Origin: Streptomyces sp. H27-C3
GTDB taxonomy: Bacteria > Actinomycetota > Actinomycetes > Streptomycetales > Streptomycetaceae
Reading direction: 5' to 3'
NCBI RefSeq assembly: GCF_030063415.1
Contig: NZ_JASITA010000040.1
Location: forward strand, 1 to 64,000
Length of the DNA: 64,000 bases
Part shown: in pieces, positions 40,435-48,893 of the stretch
Layout: every line of letters begins with the position of its first letter
Position numbering within the stretch: the stretch's first letter is position 1
Notes under the pieces: generated by a model
What the model saw: only the letters and a program-made list of their open reading frames with translations
The model's database searches: none
What the model was told of the DNA's origin: nothing
Translations under genes and position numbers: made by a program

Positions 40435-40989
40435 CTATGCCCGACGCCGGGGAGGAGCAACAGGGTGAGCAAGAGAATTCTCTAGAAGGCTTACCATGTC
40501 ATCTCCTGTGATCGACTGGCGGCGCGCCAATCGCTTTATCAACGAGGCCGACAGTTCGGCTTGCTTTTCCTCGGGGCTATCGAAATCGACTCGCCCTTGG
40601 ACCAGAGTCGACGGAAAACGCCTAAGGACTTCCTGGCGAATACGTTCAGGGACGTATCGCTCGATCTCGGCAGCCGTTAGGCAAGTTCCGTGGTCCAGCC
40701 ACTCGTGTACGAGCTCATGGAGAATGATGTGCTCGGTTTGATTTCGACTTGAACGGCGACGATAGAGAATGATCGTAAACTCCGGCGCTTTGACCCGAAG
40801 CCCGCACGCTGCGCCCAGACCTCCGCCGGAGTCGTCCAATGGCACTAGTCGAATCTGGCGACCCAACAGGACTTCCAGATTCCGCACCAGAGCCTCAACA
40901 CTGAAAGGGGTGGGGATAGGGAGGCCCACGAGCAGTCTCTCGCATTCCTTCACAAAGGCGCGCTGTGAAGGGCCTCGACGCCAACGCAT
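40435..40989 (-). CDS. ImmA/IrrE-like metallopeptidase-fold protein
   Basis: A 184-residue protein with the zinc motif HELVHEW (His91, Glu92, His95) after a beta-rich region (FTIILYRRRSSRNQTEHIIL). ImmA/IrrE proteins cleave repressors or act as partners of XRE-type regulators in mobile elements. No XRE gene is directly beside it; the nearest is at 36964. Together with the MAB_1171c-like gene it forms a two-gene, AT-richer unit. There is a 147-bp gap between them. Confidence 0.78.
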   Translation of the reverse strand: MRWRRGPSQRAFVKECERLLVGLPIPTPFSVEALVRNLEVLLGRQIRLVPLDDSGGGLGAACGLRVKAPEFTIILYRRRSSRNQTEHIILHELVHEWLDHGTCLTAAEIERYVPERIRQEVLRRFPSTLVQGRVDFDSPEEKQAELSASLIKRLARRQSITGDDMVSLLENSLAHPVAPPRRRA

Positions 40990-41135
40990 AGTCGCTCCCT
41001 AGAAATTCCACCGATATTCGGCGCCAGCTCAATCCCGACACTCGTACGAGGCGCTGATAGCCAGGAGCTTGCGCTTTGGGTGTGTGGTGGTTGACCAGCA
41101 CACCTGTCTGCGCCTCACCCTACAAGGAGGCAACC

Positions 41136-41240
41136 GTGATCCACATGAGAGGGGCGTGTAGCGAAGGTCACCCAAGTGCGATAGACCACAAACTGGATAC
41201 CAAGATCGAAATTGCGCGACGGCCTTTAATTGATCTTTGA
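41136..41240 (+). CDS. possible 34-residue small protein
   Basis: GTG 41136 has a near-ideal AAGGAGG 5 nt upstream and opens a 34-codon frame (MIHMRGACSEGH onward) ending at 41240. It is short and has no known relatives to me. It is the only plausible gene in the 41.0-41.6 kb gap. Low confidence. Confidence 0.25.
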   Translation: MIHMRGACSEGHPSAIDHKLDTKIEIARRPLIDL

Positions 41241-41625
41241 ATGCCTCTGGATTGAGGCCGGGCACCCTGCCTTGTCAGGTCCATTTCGCTCACTGTCTTG
41301 TCAGGTCCATTTCTGTCGCGGGCGCACCTCTAAGGACGAAAGAGAGCCTCAGCGAACACCGCTTTCGTTCTTCAAATCCCGCACCCGTGCGCGCCGTACG
41401 CACCTCCGGCGGCGTCCATTTACCGCGTCAAGTAGAACGTCGTGTTGGCAGGGCTGCAGGTGGTCCGGATCTCGGCACGGACGGCGATGGGGGCAGGGCG
41501 CTGCCCAGCAGCCCGAACCGCTAGCACGGGGAGGGCCCCGATCGGCGTGACCGGGACTCGCCATGATGTTGGGTCAGGAGCCGTCGGACCGCCCTGGCCC
41601 ACCACGCGTGAGCGGGCCGTCCGGC
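41241..41625. other. gene-poor stretch with IS-like repeats
   Basis: No convincing gene between the AT-rich island and the 14-gene operon. A short - strand frame ending near 41420 looks like a protein C-terminus (APIAVRAEIRTTC) but has no start or context and may be a remnant. The left end carries two direct repeats (41271-41313). Confidence 0.35.
41271..41313. repeat. direct repeats, possible IS end remnant
   Basis: CTTGTCAGGTCCATTTC occurs at 41271-41287 and again exactly at 41297-41313. Tandem copies of such a motif resemble multiple-repeat IS ends, as at the left edge of the window, though the sequence differs. It marks the border between the island and the biosynthetic operon. Confidence 0.4.
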
Positions 41626-42384
41626 CTACGGGACGAGGAGGCTCTCGGCTCGCGCGAGATCCTCTGGGGTGTCCACTGGTACGCCTTCGTCAAGGACGGG
41701 AATCATCCTTACGGCGTGGCCGTGTTCGACGAAGCGCAGCATCTCCACTCCCTCGGCGCGCTCCAGGGGGCCCTGCTGGAGCTGTCGGAAGCACTGGAGA
41801 GCTGGGCCGGTGAAGCCGTAGAGGCCCAGTTGGCGGAGGTACTTCGGTCGGTCGCCCTTCGGGTAGGGGATGGGCTGGCGCGAGAACATCAGGGCCTCGC
41901 CCTGGGACGCGATGACGACCTTGACGACGTTGTGGTCCAGGACGGCGCCGACGTCGAGCAGCTCGGTGTAGGCGTTCACGGCGAGCGCGCCCGGCGGCAG
42001 ATGCTCCAGGGCCTCGGAGATGGCGTCGATGGCGGTCGGCGAGATGAACGGCTCGTCGCCCTGGACGTTGATGTACGCCTCGGCTTCCAGGCGCTCGGCG
42101 ACCTCCGCGACGCGATCGGTGCCGGTGAGGTGCTCTCCGGTGCGGATGTACTCGATGCCCAGTTGGCGGCACGCCGCTTCGATGCGTTCGTCGTCGGTCG
42201 CCACGACGGCTCCGTCGAGACGTTTGGCTTCCAGGCAGCGCTGGTGGACGTGCCAGAGCAGCGGCTTGTCGCCGAGGAGGGCCAGAGGTTTGCCGGGGAA
42301 GCGCGATGCGCCCCAGCGGCAGGGTATGACGGCGATGTGCCGGCGCGGTGTGGGGCTGGTCGGTTGGACTGTGGTGGCGGCCAC
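41626..42384 (-). CDS. kdsB: CMP-Kdo synthetase-like cytidylyltransferase
   Basis: A 252-residue enzyme of the KdsB family, which activates 3-deoxy-manno-octulosonate with CTP. It shows IPCRWGASRFPGKPL (nucleotide-binding Arg/Lys motif, about 16-30), VATDDERI, NVQGDEPFI and the C-terminal VDTPEDL. GTG 42384 follows an AGGAGG ribosome binding site at 5 nt. Kdo is an LPS/capsule sugar of Gram-negative bacteria, so in Streptomyces the substrate is probably another ulosonic or related sugar acid. Last gene of the 14-gene operon. Confidence 0.82.
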   Translation of the reverse strand: MAATTVQPTSPTPRRHIAVIPCRWGASRFPGKPLALLGDKPLLWHVHQRCLEAKRLDGAVVATDDERIEAACRQLGIEYIRTGEHLTGTDRVAEVAERLEAEAYINVQGDEPFISPTAIDAISEALEHLPPGALAVNAYTELLDVGAVLDHNVVKVVIASQGEALMFSRQPIPYPKGDRPKYLRQLGLYGFTGPALQCFRQLQQGPLERAEGVEMLRFVEHGHAVRMIPVLDEGVPVDTPEDLARAESLLVP

Positions 42385-42419
42385 GGCGTCCTCCTGGTGG
42401 TCGAGTAGGGGGCGGGACT

Positions 42420-42971
42420 TCAGGTGAGCAGGGTGAGCTTGGCGCGGACGGTGGGTGAAGCGGCGCTCGCGAACGGCCGCCATTCGTAGCCGTCGACCTC
42501 TTCTGCTTGGAGCGTCACCGCGTGTTCTGCGGCGAGGTGGAAGGCCCAGCGGAAGTCCACGTGGCGGTGGGCCGGTTCGTCCTTCGAGGGGTTCGCCTCG
42601 ATGGCGTGCACGTCGATGTCGAGGGGAACGTCCTCGTAGCCGGAGAGGGGGACGACGGCACTGGGCGGGATACCGGCCTCCTCGTGCAGTTCGCGCAGGG
42701 CGGCGTCACGCAGGTGTCGGTCATCGGGTTCGTTGTGCCCGCCGGGCGCCAGGAGCTTCCCGGATGCCTTGTGCACGACGTGCAGCACGCGCCGGTCGCC
42801 GTCGGTGAGTATGGCGCTGCAGGTCACGTGGGCGGGGTACGTCTTGCGGCTCGTGGGGTCGTCCGGGGCGGCGAGCGCTGCGAATAGCGTTGTGAGGGAG
42901 TCGCGTTCCTCCGGGTGGCGGGCGAGGTACGCCTCGGTGACGGAGCGGATGTGGTGGACAGCGGGGGCCAC
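42420..42971 (-). CDS. Nudix hydrolase
   Basis: A 183-residue Nudix protein. The Nudix box reads GHNEPDDRHLRDAALREL then HEEAGI, near consensus with the REL-HEE core intact; one early Glu is Asp. The start (HPEERDSLTTL, TYPAHVTCSAIL) is typical of Streptomyces members. It would hydrolyse a nucleoside diphosphate linked to another group, perhaps an intermediate or by-product of the pathway. Seven bases from the upstream gene's stop. Confidence 0.85.
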   Translation of the reverse strand: MAPAVHHIRSVTEAYLARHPEERDSLTTLFAALAAPDDPTSRKTYPAHVTCSAILTDGDRRVLHVVHKASGKLLAPGGHNEPDDRHLRDAALRELHEEAGIPPSAVVPLSGYEDVPLDIDVHAIEANPSKDEPAHRHVDFRWAFHLAAEHAVTLQAEEVDGYEWRPFASAASPTVRAKLTLLT

Positions 42972-42977
42972 TGCGGG

Positions 42978-44099
42978 TCACCTTTCGAAGTGGTCGAGCC
43001 AGATTCTGGCGATGTCGTGACGGTCGGCCGCCGGCATCCCGTGCAGTCCGGGCTGGAATCGGGTGTGGCTGAGCGCGGCGGTGGCGGCGAGTATCTCGGC
43101 CTGGACGAGGTGGATGTACGCGCCGACGGCGGCTCCGTGCACGAAGTTGACGGCACCGCCGTCGGCAAGCACGTAGAAGTAGTGGCCGGTGACCTCGTAA
43201 CGCGTCAACTGGGGCCCTATGCAGCTTCGTTGGTAGAGGTCATGGAGGCTGTCGAGTTCGAGTTCGTCCTCGGAGGAGGTCACCGATCCGAGGTACGCGC
43301 CGTTGCGCAGGGCGGTGAAGTCTCCCTGACGCAAGGCGAGGTTGCCGGTGGCGCACAAGACGAGTTCCGCGTCGCGTACGGCCTCGGTGGTGGATGCGCT
43401 GGTGTGGAAGCCGAGGGAGTGCGCCTGGACTCGCTTGATCGGATCGCTGTCGTACACGGTGACGCGTAGGTCCTGGGCACGCAGGGTCTGGGCGATGGCC
43501 CGGCCGATCTTGCCGAAGCCGATGACGCACGCGTTACGGCTCGTGAGGATGTCACCGCGGGCGCGGACGAGGGCGTCGGTGGAGAACACGATCGACCGGC
43601 CGACGAGGTGGTCTTCGCAGTCCTTGAGCGGGGAGCGGGCCACGGACACGACGGGGCACGGCAGGGAGTCGAGCGCCGCGTACCGCTGGTGTCCGTTCTC
43701 GGTGTCCTCGACGACGCCGAGAATGCGGCCGGAGAACTTGCTCACGAGGGTGTCGAGGCTCGCCGCGAAGTAGCCGCCGATGTCCACGAGGACAACGTCC
43801 CGGCCGGCCGTCGTGTCCTCCAGGTAGTCCAGAGCCTGGGTCTCGTCGGCAAACTGTTCCCGGGTGAGATCGTGGACCGGGAGGGTGCGGCGGACGGTGT
43901 CGAGGGTCGGCTGGTGGATCGACCGGGGCTTGGGCAGCACAGCGCCGACCGTGGACACCGCGGTCATCGCGCGTAGGAACGCCGGCCTTTCCGGGAGCAG
44001 GTGCGTGATGACCAGCGTCGTGATCGCCTCGCCTGCGGGGAACTGCGCGGTGATCTGCCGGAAGAAGGCGTCCAGCCGTGCTCGCTCGGGACTTTCCAT
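42978..44099 (-). CDS. S-adenosylhomocysteine hydrolase-like NAD-binding protein
   Basis: A 373-residue protein; ATG 44099 has a strong GAGAGGAGAG ribosome binding site. The NAD domain (about 200-330) contains VIGFGKIGRAIAQTL and VYDSDPIKRVQAHSLGF, like AdoHcyase and related dehydrogenases. The N-terminal part (VLVDIGGYF, GVVEDTENGHQRY) also follows AdoHcyase, but the protein is shorter than the usual 430-480 residues. It could recycle AdoHcy or perform a similar NAD-dependent 3'-oxidation on a nucleoside. Confidence 0.75.
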   Translation of the reverse strand: MESPERARLDAFFRQITAQFPAGEAITTLVITHLLPERPAFLRAMTAVSTVGAVLPKPRSIHQPTLDTVRRTLPVHDLTREQFADETQALDYLEDTTAGRDVVLVDIGGYFAASLDTLVSKFSGRILGVVEDTENGHQRYAALDSLPCPVVSVARSPLKDCEDHLVGRSIVFSTDALVRARGDILTSRNACVIGFGKIGRAIAQTLRAQDLRVTVYDSDPIKRVQAHSLGFHTSASTTEAVRDAELVLCATGNLALRQGDFTALRNGAYLGSVTSSEDELELDSLHDLYQRSCIGPQLTRYEVTGHYFYVLADGGAVNFVHGAAVGAYIHLVQAEILAATAALSHTRFQPGLHGMPAADRHDIARIWLDHFER

Positions 44100-44130
44100 T
44101 ACCTCTCCTCTCGGGCTCCGGGTCGCGGGG

Positions 44131-45135
44131 CTATGCGGCTCGGCTGTAGTTGGGGAGCTGGGCGGCCAGGGCCTGCATGTGAGCGCGCAGCCCGTTGTGG
44201 AGGTCGACTCGCGGCTGCCAGCCGAGAACCTCTCGCGCACGGCTGGGGTCGGCGCGGGTGAGGAGGACGTCACCGTTGCGCGCGTGGTCCTGCTGGAGCT
44301 GGATGTCGCGGCCGGTGAGGCTGGTGGCGATGTTGATCACTTCCAGCAGCGAGGCGTTCGACCCGCCGCCCACGTTGATGGCACCGTTCGCGGTCGGTAC
44401 GACGGCGGCGGCGATCGTGGCGGCGACCACGTCGTCGATGTAGGTGAAGTCGCGTCGCTGGTGGCCGTCTCCGTACAGGCGGAGTGGCTGTCCGGTCAGG
44501 GCGGCCTGCAGGGCGCGGTGGGTGAACATGTCGGCGCGCTGGCGGGGGCCGTACACGGTGAAGTACCGCAGGGCGACGACGCTGGGACCGATGGGGCGCT
44601 CGGCGTAGGCGAGGCAGAGCTGTTCCTCGGCCAGTTTGGTTACGGCGTACGGGGAGGCAGGCTTCGGACGGTCGGCCTCGACGCTCGCGCCGCCGTCGGT
44701 CGGACCGTAGACGCTGGAGGAGGAGGCGACTACCAGTCGCGGGACGTCGATGCGGGTGCAGGCTTCCAAGACCCGGTGGGTGGCCAGCACGTTGGACGCG
44801 ACATAGTCGCCGAACTGCGGTCCCCAGGAGGGTCGTACGCCGGGTATTCCGGCGAGGTGGAAGACCGCGTCCGCGTCGATCAGGAGGGGGTCGATCGCGC
44901 AGTGGAGGAGGTCGGCGGTGACGTGGTGGAATCCCGGGAGTCCCCGCAAGGCGGCGAGGTTGGCGGCGGCCGTCGGGTCGGTGGACGGGTCGCGGCGGTC
45001 GACGCCGATCACGGTGGTGCCGGCCTGGATCAGGGCAAGTGCGAGGTGGGAGCCGATGAATCCGGCGGAGCCGGTCACCACGGCCCGGCGGGGTGCGGCG
45101 GCGGCGGCGGTCGGGGGCTGGTCGTGCTGCGGCAC
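44131..45135 (-). CDS. NAD-dependent sugar epimerase/dehydratase
   Basis: A 334-residue extended SDR. GSAGFIGSH at 22-30 binds NAD; catalytic Ser-Ser-Val-Tyr region SSSSVYGPTD and YAVTK (Tyr-x-x-x-Lys) follow, then FTVYGPRQR and DFTYIDDV. This is the UDP-glucose 4-epimerase/dTDP-glucose dehydratase family; the exact sugar nucleotide is unknown. It would shape a sugar for one of the operon's glycosyltransferases. Confidence 0.88.
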   Translation of the reverse strand: MPQHDQPPTAAAAAPRRAVVTGSAGFIGSHLALALIQAGTTVIGVDRRDPSTDPTAAANLAALRGLPGFHHVTADLLHCAIDPLLIDADAVFHLAGIPGVRPSWGPQFGDYVASNVLATHRVLEACTRIDVPRLVVASSSSVYGPTDGGASVEADRPKPASPYAVTKLAEEQLCLAYAERPIGPSVVALRYFTVYGPRQRADMFTHRALQAALTGQPLRLYGDGHQRRDFTYIDDVVAATIAAAVVPTANGAINVGGGSNASLLEVINIATSLTGRDIQLQQDHARNGDVLLTRADPSRAREVLGWQPRVDLHNGLRAHMQALAAQLPNYSRAA

Positions 45136-45172
45136 GGGAATCTCCAGAGGTGTGGTCGAAGAGGGGACGAAG

Positions 45173-46009
45173 TCAGGTGAGCCGGGCCAAGACGGTCCGG
45201 CCGTGCGCGCTCAGGGTGATGTCGTTCTCCCTGTGGCCCTTGACCAGGGCGGTGGCCGCCTCGATGGCGCCGAAGGACTCCAGGAAACGGCGTTCGGAGT
45301 CGTTCAGTGGACGGCCGTAACCGTCGAGGAAGGCGGTCCGGAGGTGGGGCGCGGCCTGCCAGCGCCGGAACTCGAGCCGGGCGAAGTCACGGATGCGGGC
45401 GTCGCGTCGCATGTGCTCGAAGTCGCAGATGCCGAAGGCGTCGCCGATGAGCCAGTTGCGCGGCTGGTAGTCGAGGTGGCAGACCGCGCTGTCCATGAGG
45501 CTGTTGTCCAGGATGGCCGCATGGTGGTTCAGCCGGTTCCGCTCGGCCGTGTCGATCAGGTCGGCGCGAACAGCCCGGTCGATCCAGCCGTGGAGGCGCT
45601 GTGCCAGCACGGCACCGACGGCGCCGCCTTGGGGCATGGAGGTGGCCCGGTGGAGCATGCCGAGGACGTGGCCGGCCTCGTGATGGGCCAGCTCCTCCTC
45701 GGGTGAGCCTGGTCCCACGGTGTCGGCCCGATCGCCCGCGAACGCGGTCAGCAGGATGGTGCGAGTGGCGTCGTACCGGCCGACCAGCTTCGGCGCGTGG
45801 CCGCTCAGGTGGGTTCCCCAAGTCCGGTAGGCGCGAAGCTCTCGCGCGTACCGGTCCTGCTCGGCGTGCTGTTTGGCGATGAAATGCCGCCCACTGGCGT
45901 CGACCACCCGCACGACCCGGGGAGGGAGCAGAGGGTCCGGCACGATCTCGACCGCTCCGAGGAGGTCGTTGGCCAACTGGATCCGCGGGTCGTCCGCCAC
46001 CATGGTCAC
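45173..46009 (-). CDS. APH-fold phosphotransferase
   Basis: A 278-residue kinase of the aminoglycoside phosphotransferase/choline kinase fold. The catalytic loop VCHLDYQPRNWLIGD (HxDxxxxN) and the metal-binding ICDFEH are clear. The GTG overlaps the stop of the histidine phosphatase gene, so the two are coupled. It would phosphorylate a small hydroxylated substrate; a resistance role is possible but the operon suggests biosynthesis. Confidence 0.8.
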   Translation of the reverse strand: MTMVADDPRIQLANDLLGAVEIVPDPLLPPRVVRVVDASGRHFIAKQHAEQDRYARELRAYRTWGTHLSGHAPKLVGRYDATRTILLTAFAGDRADTVGPGSPEEELAHHEAGHVLGMLHRATSMPQGGAVGAVLAQRLHGWIDRAVRADLIDTAERNRLNHHAAILDNSLMDSAVCHLDYQPRNWLIGDAFGICDFEHMRRDARIRDFARLEFRRWQAAPHLRTAFLDGYGRPLNDSERRFLESFGAIEAATALVKGHRENDITLSAHGRTVLARLT

Positions 46010-46653
46010 GAGGAAGCCTCCAGCGCGAGGTGTCCGGTGTCGTTGTGTCGGTCGAGCATCCAGCGGGTCCGTCCGAGCCGGTTGTGGTGCTCCTGCCAAC
46101 AGGTGATAGAGGCGTGGTTGACCGTGAAACCTGCGGGGGAACCGATCGGGATGCCCAGGAGCAGCGTGTGGGCGGTGATCACCGTCTCGCCGTGCGCGGC
46201 GAAGACAACGCGCTGCCCCCGGTGCCGGTCGATGATGTCGCGCAGGAAGGTGCCGGCGCGCTCCAGGTAGCCGTTCCAGGTGTCCGAGCCAGCGGCCCAC
46301 TGCTGGTCCGGGTGAGCGTGGGGGCCGCCGTCTGCTGCGGTCTTCACTGCGGTCCAGGGCTCGCCGTCGGCGTCGCCGTGGACGGGTCCGTCGAGGCGTT
46401 CGTCGGTGGACATGGGTATCTGCAGTGCCTGGCTGATGATCTCGCCGGTCTGGATCAGGCGGATCCGCGGGCCCGTGTAGACGAGGTCGAAGGGCCGCTT
46501 CTGGTGCTCGGTGGACAAGCGGCGTGCTGCCGCCTTGACCTGGGCGTACCCGAGGTTGGTCAGGCCGGTGCAGGTACGCGGGCCCCCGACGAGGCCGTCG
46601 GCGTTGCACTGGGCCTGGCCGTGCCGTACGAAGACGAGTTCGGTGTTGATCAT
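46006..46653 (-). CDS. histidine phosphatase family protein
   Basis: A 215-residue phosphoglycerate mutase-like phosphatase. VFVRHGQAQ near the N-terminus carries the phospho-accepting His of the RHG motif, and VVFAAHGETVI the second His. ATG 46653 has a GAGGAG ribosome binding site and overlaps the previous stop. Between two kinases of the same operon, it may remove a phosphate put on an intermediate. Confidence 0.85.
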   Translation of the reverse strand: MINTELVFVRHGQAQCNADGLVGGPRTCTGLTNLGYAQVKAAARRLSTEHQKRPFDLVYTGPRIRLIQTGEIISQALQIPMSTDERLDGPVHGDADGEPWTAVKTAADGGPHAHPDQQWAAGSDTWNGYLERAGTFLRDIIDRHRGQRVVFAAHGETVITAHTLLLGIPIGSPAGFTVNHASITCWQEHHNRLGRTRWMLDRHNDTGHLALEASS

Positions 46654-47411
46654 GAGGCTCCTCGGTGGTGGAAGCGGAGGGGCAAGGCGTAGCAATAGCC
46701 GTTACGGCCGACGTACGGGGCGGTGAGCACGGCGTGCAGGCCCAGGAAGCTGTCGAGCCGTCCTCGGTCCGTCGTGCCCAGCCGGGCGTCGTGGCGTCGG
46801 GCTGCCGCGTTGTACGCGAGCAGAGCAGCGTTGACGGTTTGGTCCGTGAGCGGCCCGTACGTCAGGTGGAGCGTCGCGATGAGCTTGGCGAGGTCGTACC
46901 CCATGGGGGCCAGGGACAGATCGTCGGTGTCGACGGTGACGATGTCCCCGGTGCTGGTGATGATGAAGTTCCGGGGGTTGCTGTCCTTGTAGAAGGCGAG
47001 AGGCCCCTGAGCGGTCTCGTCCAGCAGGCCGAGCATCGCGTACAAGGCCACCTTGTCCGGCAGGTAGCCCTGCTCGTGGCGGCGCCGGAGCGCGATCTCC
47101 CGGGGGCCGACGTAGTCGTCGAACGTCGTGCCGTCGGGGAAGCGGTGCGGGATGCCCAGCGACGCGGACTGCAGGTCGCTGGCCCAGGCGGCACCGTGGG
47201 CGCGGCCCAGCAGTTCCGCCATGCGCGGAAGGTCCTCGGGGCGTACGCAGCGGCCCTCGACCCGCTCGAACGTCAGGCTGTCAGGTCCGATGGTGTGGAG
47301 TGCCGGCTGCCGCAGCGGCTTGGCGTGTTCGGTGATCCACCGGTAGTGGCGCACAGCCCCCGCCGCGCGCTCCGGTGTCGCGTAGTGCTTGGTGAATGGC
47401 GGGAGGGTCAT
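46650..47411 (-). CDS. phosphotransferase (kinase-like)
   Basis: A 253-residue protein of the protein-kinase-like fold. FYKDSNPRNFIIT carries the catalytic Asp with Lys in place of the usual His, followed by VTVDTDDLS as metal-binding site. Distantly similar to the phosphotransferase at 45173. Overlaps neighbours by 4 nt at both ends, which argues for a tightly balanced operon. Substrate unknown. Confidence 0.75.
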   Translation of the reverse strand: MTLPPFTKHYATPERAAGAVRHYRWITEHAKPLRQPALHTIGPDSLTFERVEGRCVRPEDLPRMAELLGRAHGAAWASDLQSASLGIPHRFPDGTTFDDYVGPREIALRRRHEQGYLPDKVALYAMLGLLDETAQGPLAFYKDSNPRNFIITSTGDIVTVDTDDLSLAPMGYDLAKLIATLHLTYGPLTDQTVNAALLAYNAAARRHDARLGTTDRGRLDSFLGLHAVLTAPYVGRNGYCYALPLRFHHRGAS

Positions 47412-48256
47412 TGCTGCCGCCCTTCGTTCGGCTGGGCGACGACGAAGGTGATGAGGGACCTGGTGGTGAGCGGCTGGTCCGGGAGGAATTCGTGCAAGGT
47501 CGCGGCCAGGGCCCCGGGGTTGCCGTACAGGCCGGGCGCGAGGTCGTACTTGGGGTTGGTAGCCAGGTACTGCGCCGTGTGGTCATGGCCGCCGAAGGTG
47601 AAAGCGTGCTCCTCGTCCACGACGGCGATCACGTCGAGCGAGGAGGCGGACAGGTCGGCGAGGTTGCCGCTGTGTGCGGCGGTGTAGAGGCTCTCGTGCC
47701 TGTCGGCCTGCGCATCGAGGCCGGCGGAGGCGACCAGCTGGTCCATCTCCTGGTAGCTGTCGAGGCCCTTGGTGACGAACACGGCCAGGCCCCCGGGGGC
47801 GAGGACCTTGGCGATCTGTGCGATGGCGTCCTTGGGCTGCGGCGAGTGGTAGAGGCAGAACGCGGCGACTGCGACGTCGCACGATCCGGCGGGCAGCGGG
47901 AGGTCGTGGAAGTCGCCTTCGCCGAAGTCCACCGTGGTGTGGGGCAGCTCTTTGGCGCGTTCACGGGCTTGGGCGAGCAGGGAGGGGGCGGCATCCAGGC
48001 CGACGACGCGCTGCGGCCGGAGCTGCTCGGCGATGACGAGGCTGCTCGTGCCGCGACCGCAGCCGATGTCGAGCACCACGCCGAGCCGGTCCGGCCTCGC
48101 GTGGTGGGTCTGCACCAGGCTGACGATCGTCTCGGGCACGGGGTTGCCGGAGGTCTTCGCGCGCATCAGAGCGCTGGTGCGCCCGGCCAGCCGGGCGGCG
48201 TGACCGTAGAGCTCGTGCTGCCGGGCGGGGTCCAGGAACGGGTTGCGCTCGTTCAT
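47408..48256 (-). CDS. class I SAM-dependent methyltransferase
   Basis: A 282-residue methyltransferase with motif I VVLDIGCGRGTSS (about 60-72), an acidic motif II (VVGLDAAP) and post-motif FCLYHSPQP and VLAPGGLAVFVTKG. This is the small-molecule (UbiE/Coq5-like) type. Substrate unknown; together with the AdoHcyase-like protein it could form a methylation/recycling pair. Confidence 0.85.
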   Translation of the reverse strand: MNERNPFLDPARQHELYGHAARLAGRTSALMRAKTSGNPVPETIVSLVQTHHARPDRLGVVLDIGCGRGTSSLVIAEQLRPQRVVGLDAAPSLLAQARERAKELPHTTVDFGEGDFHDLPLPAGSCDVAVAAFCLYHSPQPKDAIAQIAKVLAPGGLAVFVTKGLDSYQEMDQLVASAGLDAQADRHESLYTAAHSGNLADLSASSLDVIAVVDEEHAFTFGGHDHTAQYLATNPKYDLAPGLYGNPGALAATLHEFLPDQPLTTRSLITFVVAQPNEGRQQ

Positions 48257-48287
48257 GCCGCGCCCCCTGTCCGGGGGCGCGGGTCGT

Positions 48288-48797
48288 TCAGGACTGCTCG
48301 GCGGCCACCTTCTGCAGCCAGCGGCGCGTCTGGCGCCGGTTGGCCAGCAGCACCACGTTGGCCTTCGTGCCGAACTCCTCGATCTTCGCCATCACGCGGG
48401 GCCGCATCTTGCGCCGGTACGTGGCGACGTACTTGATCACGCCCCAGTGGATGCGGTTGTGCACCCCGTTGCCCTTGTGCCCGGCCCCGTGCCGGATCTG
48501 CCGGGAGAAGATCCCGTACAGCGCCGACACTGTTGACACGTCCATCAGGACCACCGTGTCGCAGGCGTCGAGCCGCACCTGCAGTGTCGAGTTGTAGTTG
48601 CCGTCGATCACCCAGCGCGGCTGCGAGACCAGCTCGCGCTGCAGCTCGGTGAACTTGTCCATGGGCAGCGGGTTCCACTCGTCGTCGTAGAACGCGGCGT
48701 CCAGGTGCGTGACCGGGGCGTCGAGGATCGTGCCCAGTTCGCGGGCCACGTGGGATTTGCCGCTGCCTCCGCAGCCGACGATGGCGACCTTCTTCAT
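48288..48797 (-). CDS. P-loop kinase (adenylate-kinase/FlaR-like)
   Basis: A 169-residue P-loop protein starting at ATG 48797: MKKVAIVGCGGSGKSHVA is Walker A at 7-14, followed by HLDAAFYDDEW and RWVIDGNY, as in topology-modulation/FlaR and nucleotide-kinase-like proteins. The longer reading from 48839 adds an unlikely N-terminus. It might phosphorylate a nucleotide intermediate; unproven. Confidence 0.8.
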   Translation of the reverse strand: MKKVAIVGCGGSGKSHVARELGTILDAPVTHLDAAFYDDEWNPLPMDKFTELQRELVSQPRWVIDGNYNSTLQVRLDACDTVVLMDVSTVSALYGIFSRQIRHGAGHKGNGVHNRIHWGVIKYVATYRRKMRPRVMAKIEEFGTKANVVLLANRRQTRRWLQKVAAEQS

Positions 48798-48893
48798 GGT
48801 GCTCCAGCGTAGAGAGGTTCGGGGATCCGGTGGGGCCATCCTCCCGGACTCGATCGGATGATCCAGGCGCTACGGCCTGTCGAGTGGTCGGCA

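Noticed and set aside
41420..41605. A - strand frame ending in a protein-like C-terminus (TCSPANTTFYLTR)
   Set aside because: Too short, with no recognised family, start or partner; kept only as a possible remnant in the gap description.
45173..47411. The two phosphotransferases as antibiotic-resistance genes
   Set aside because: They share only the general kinase fold, and both are translationally coupled inside a biosynthetic operon, so a pathway role is more likely.
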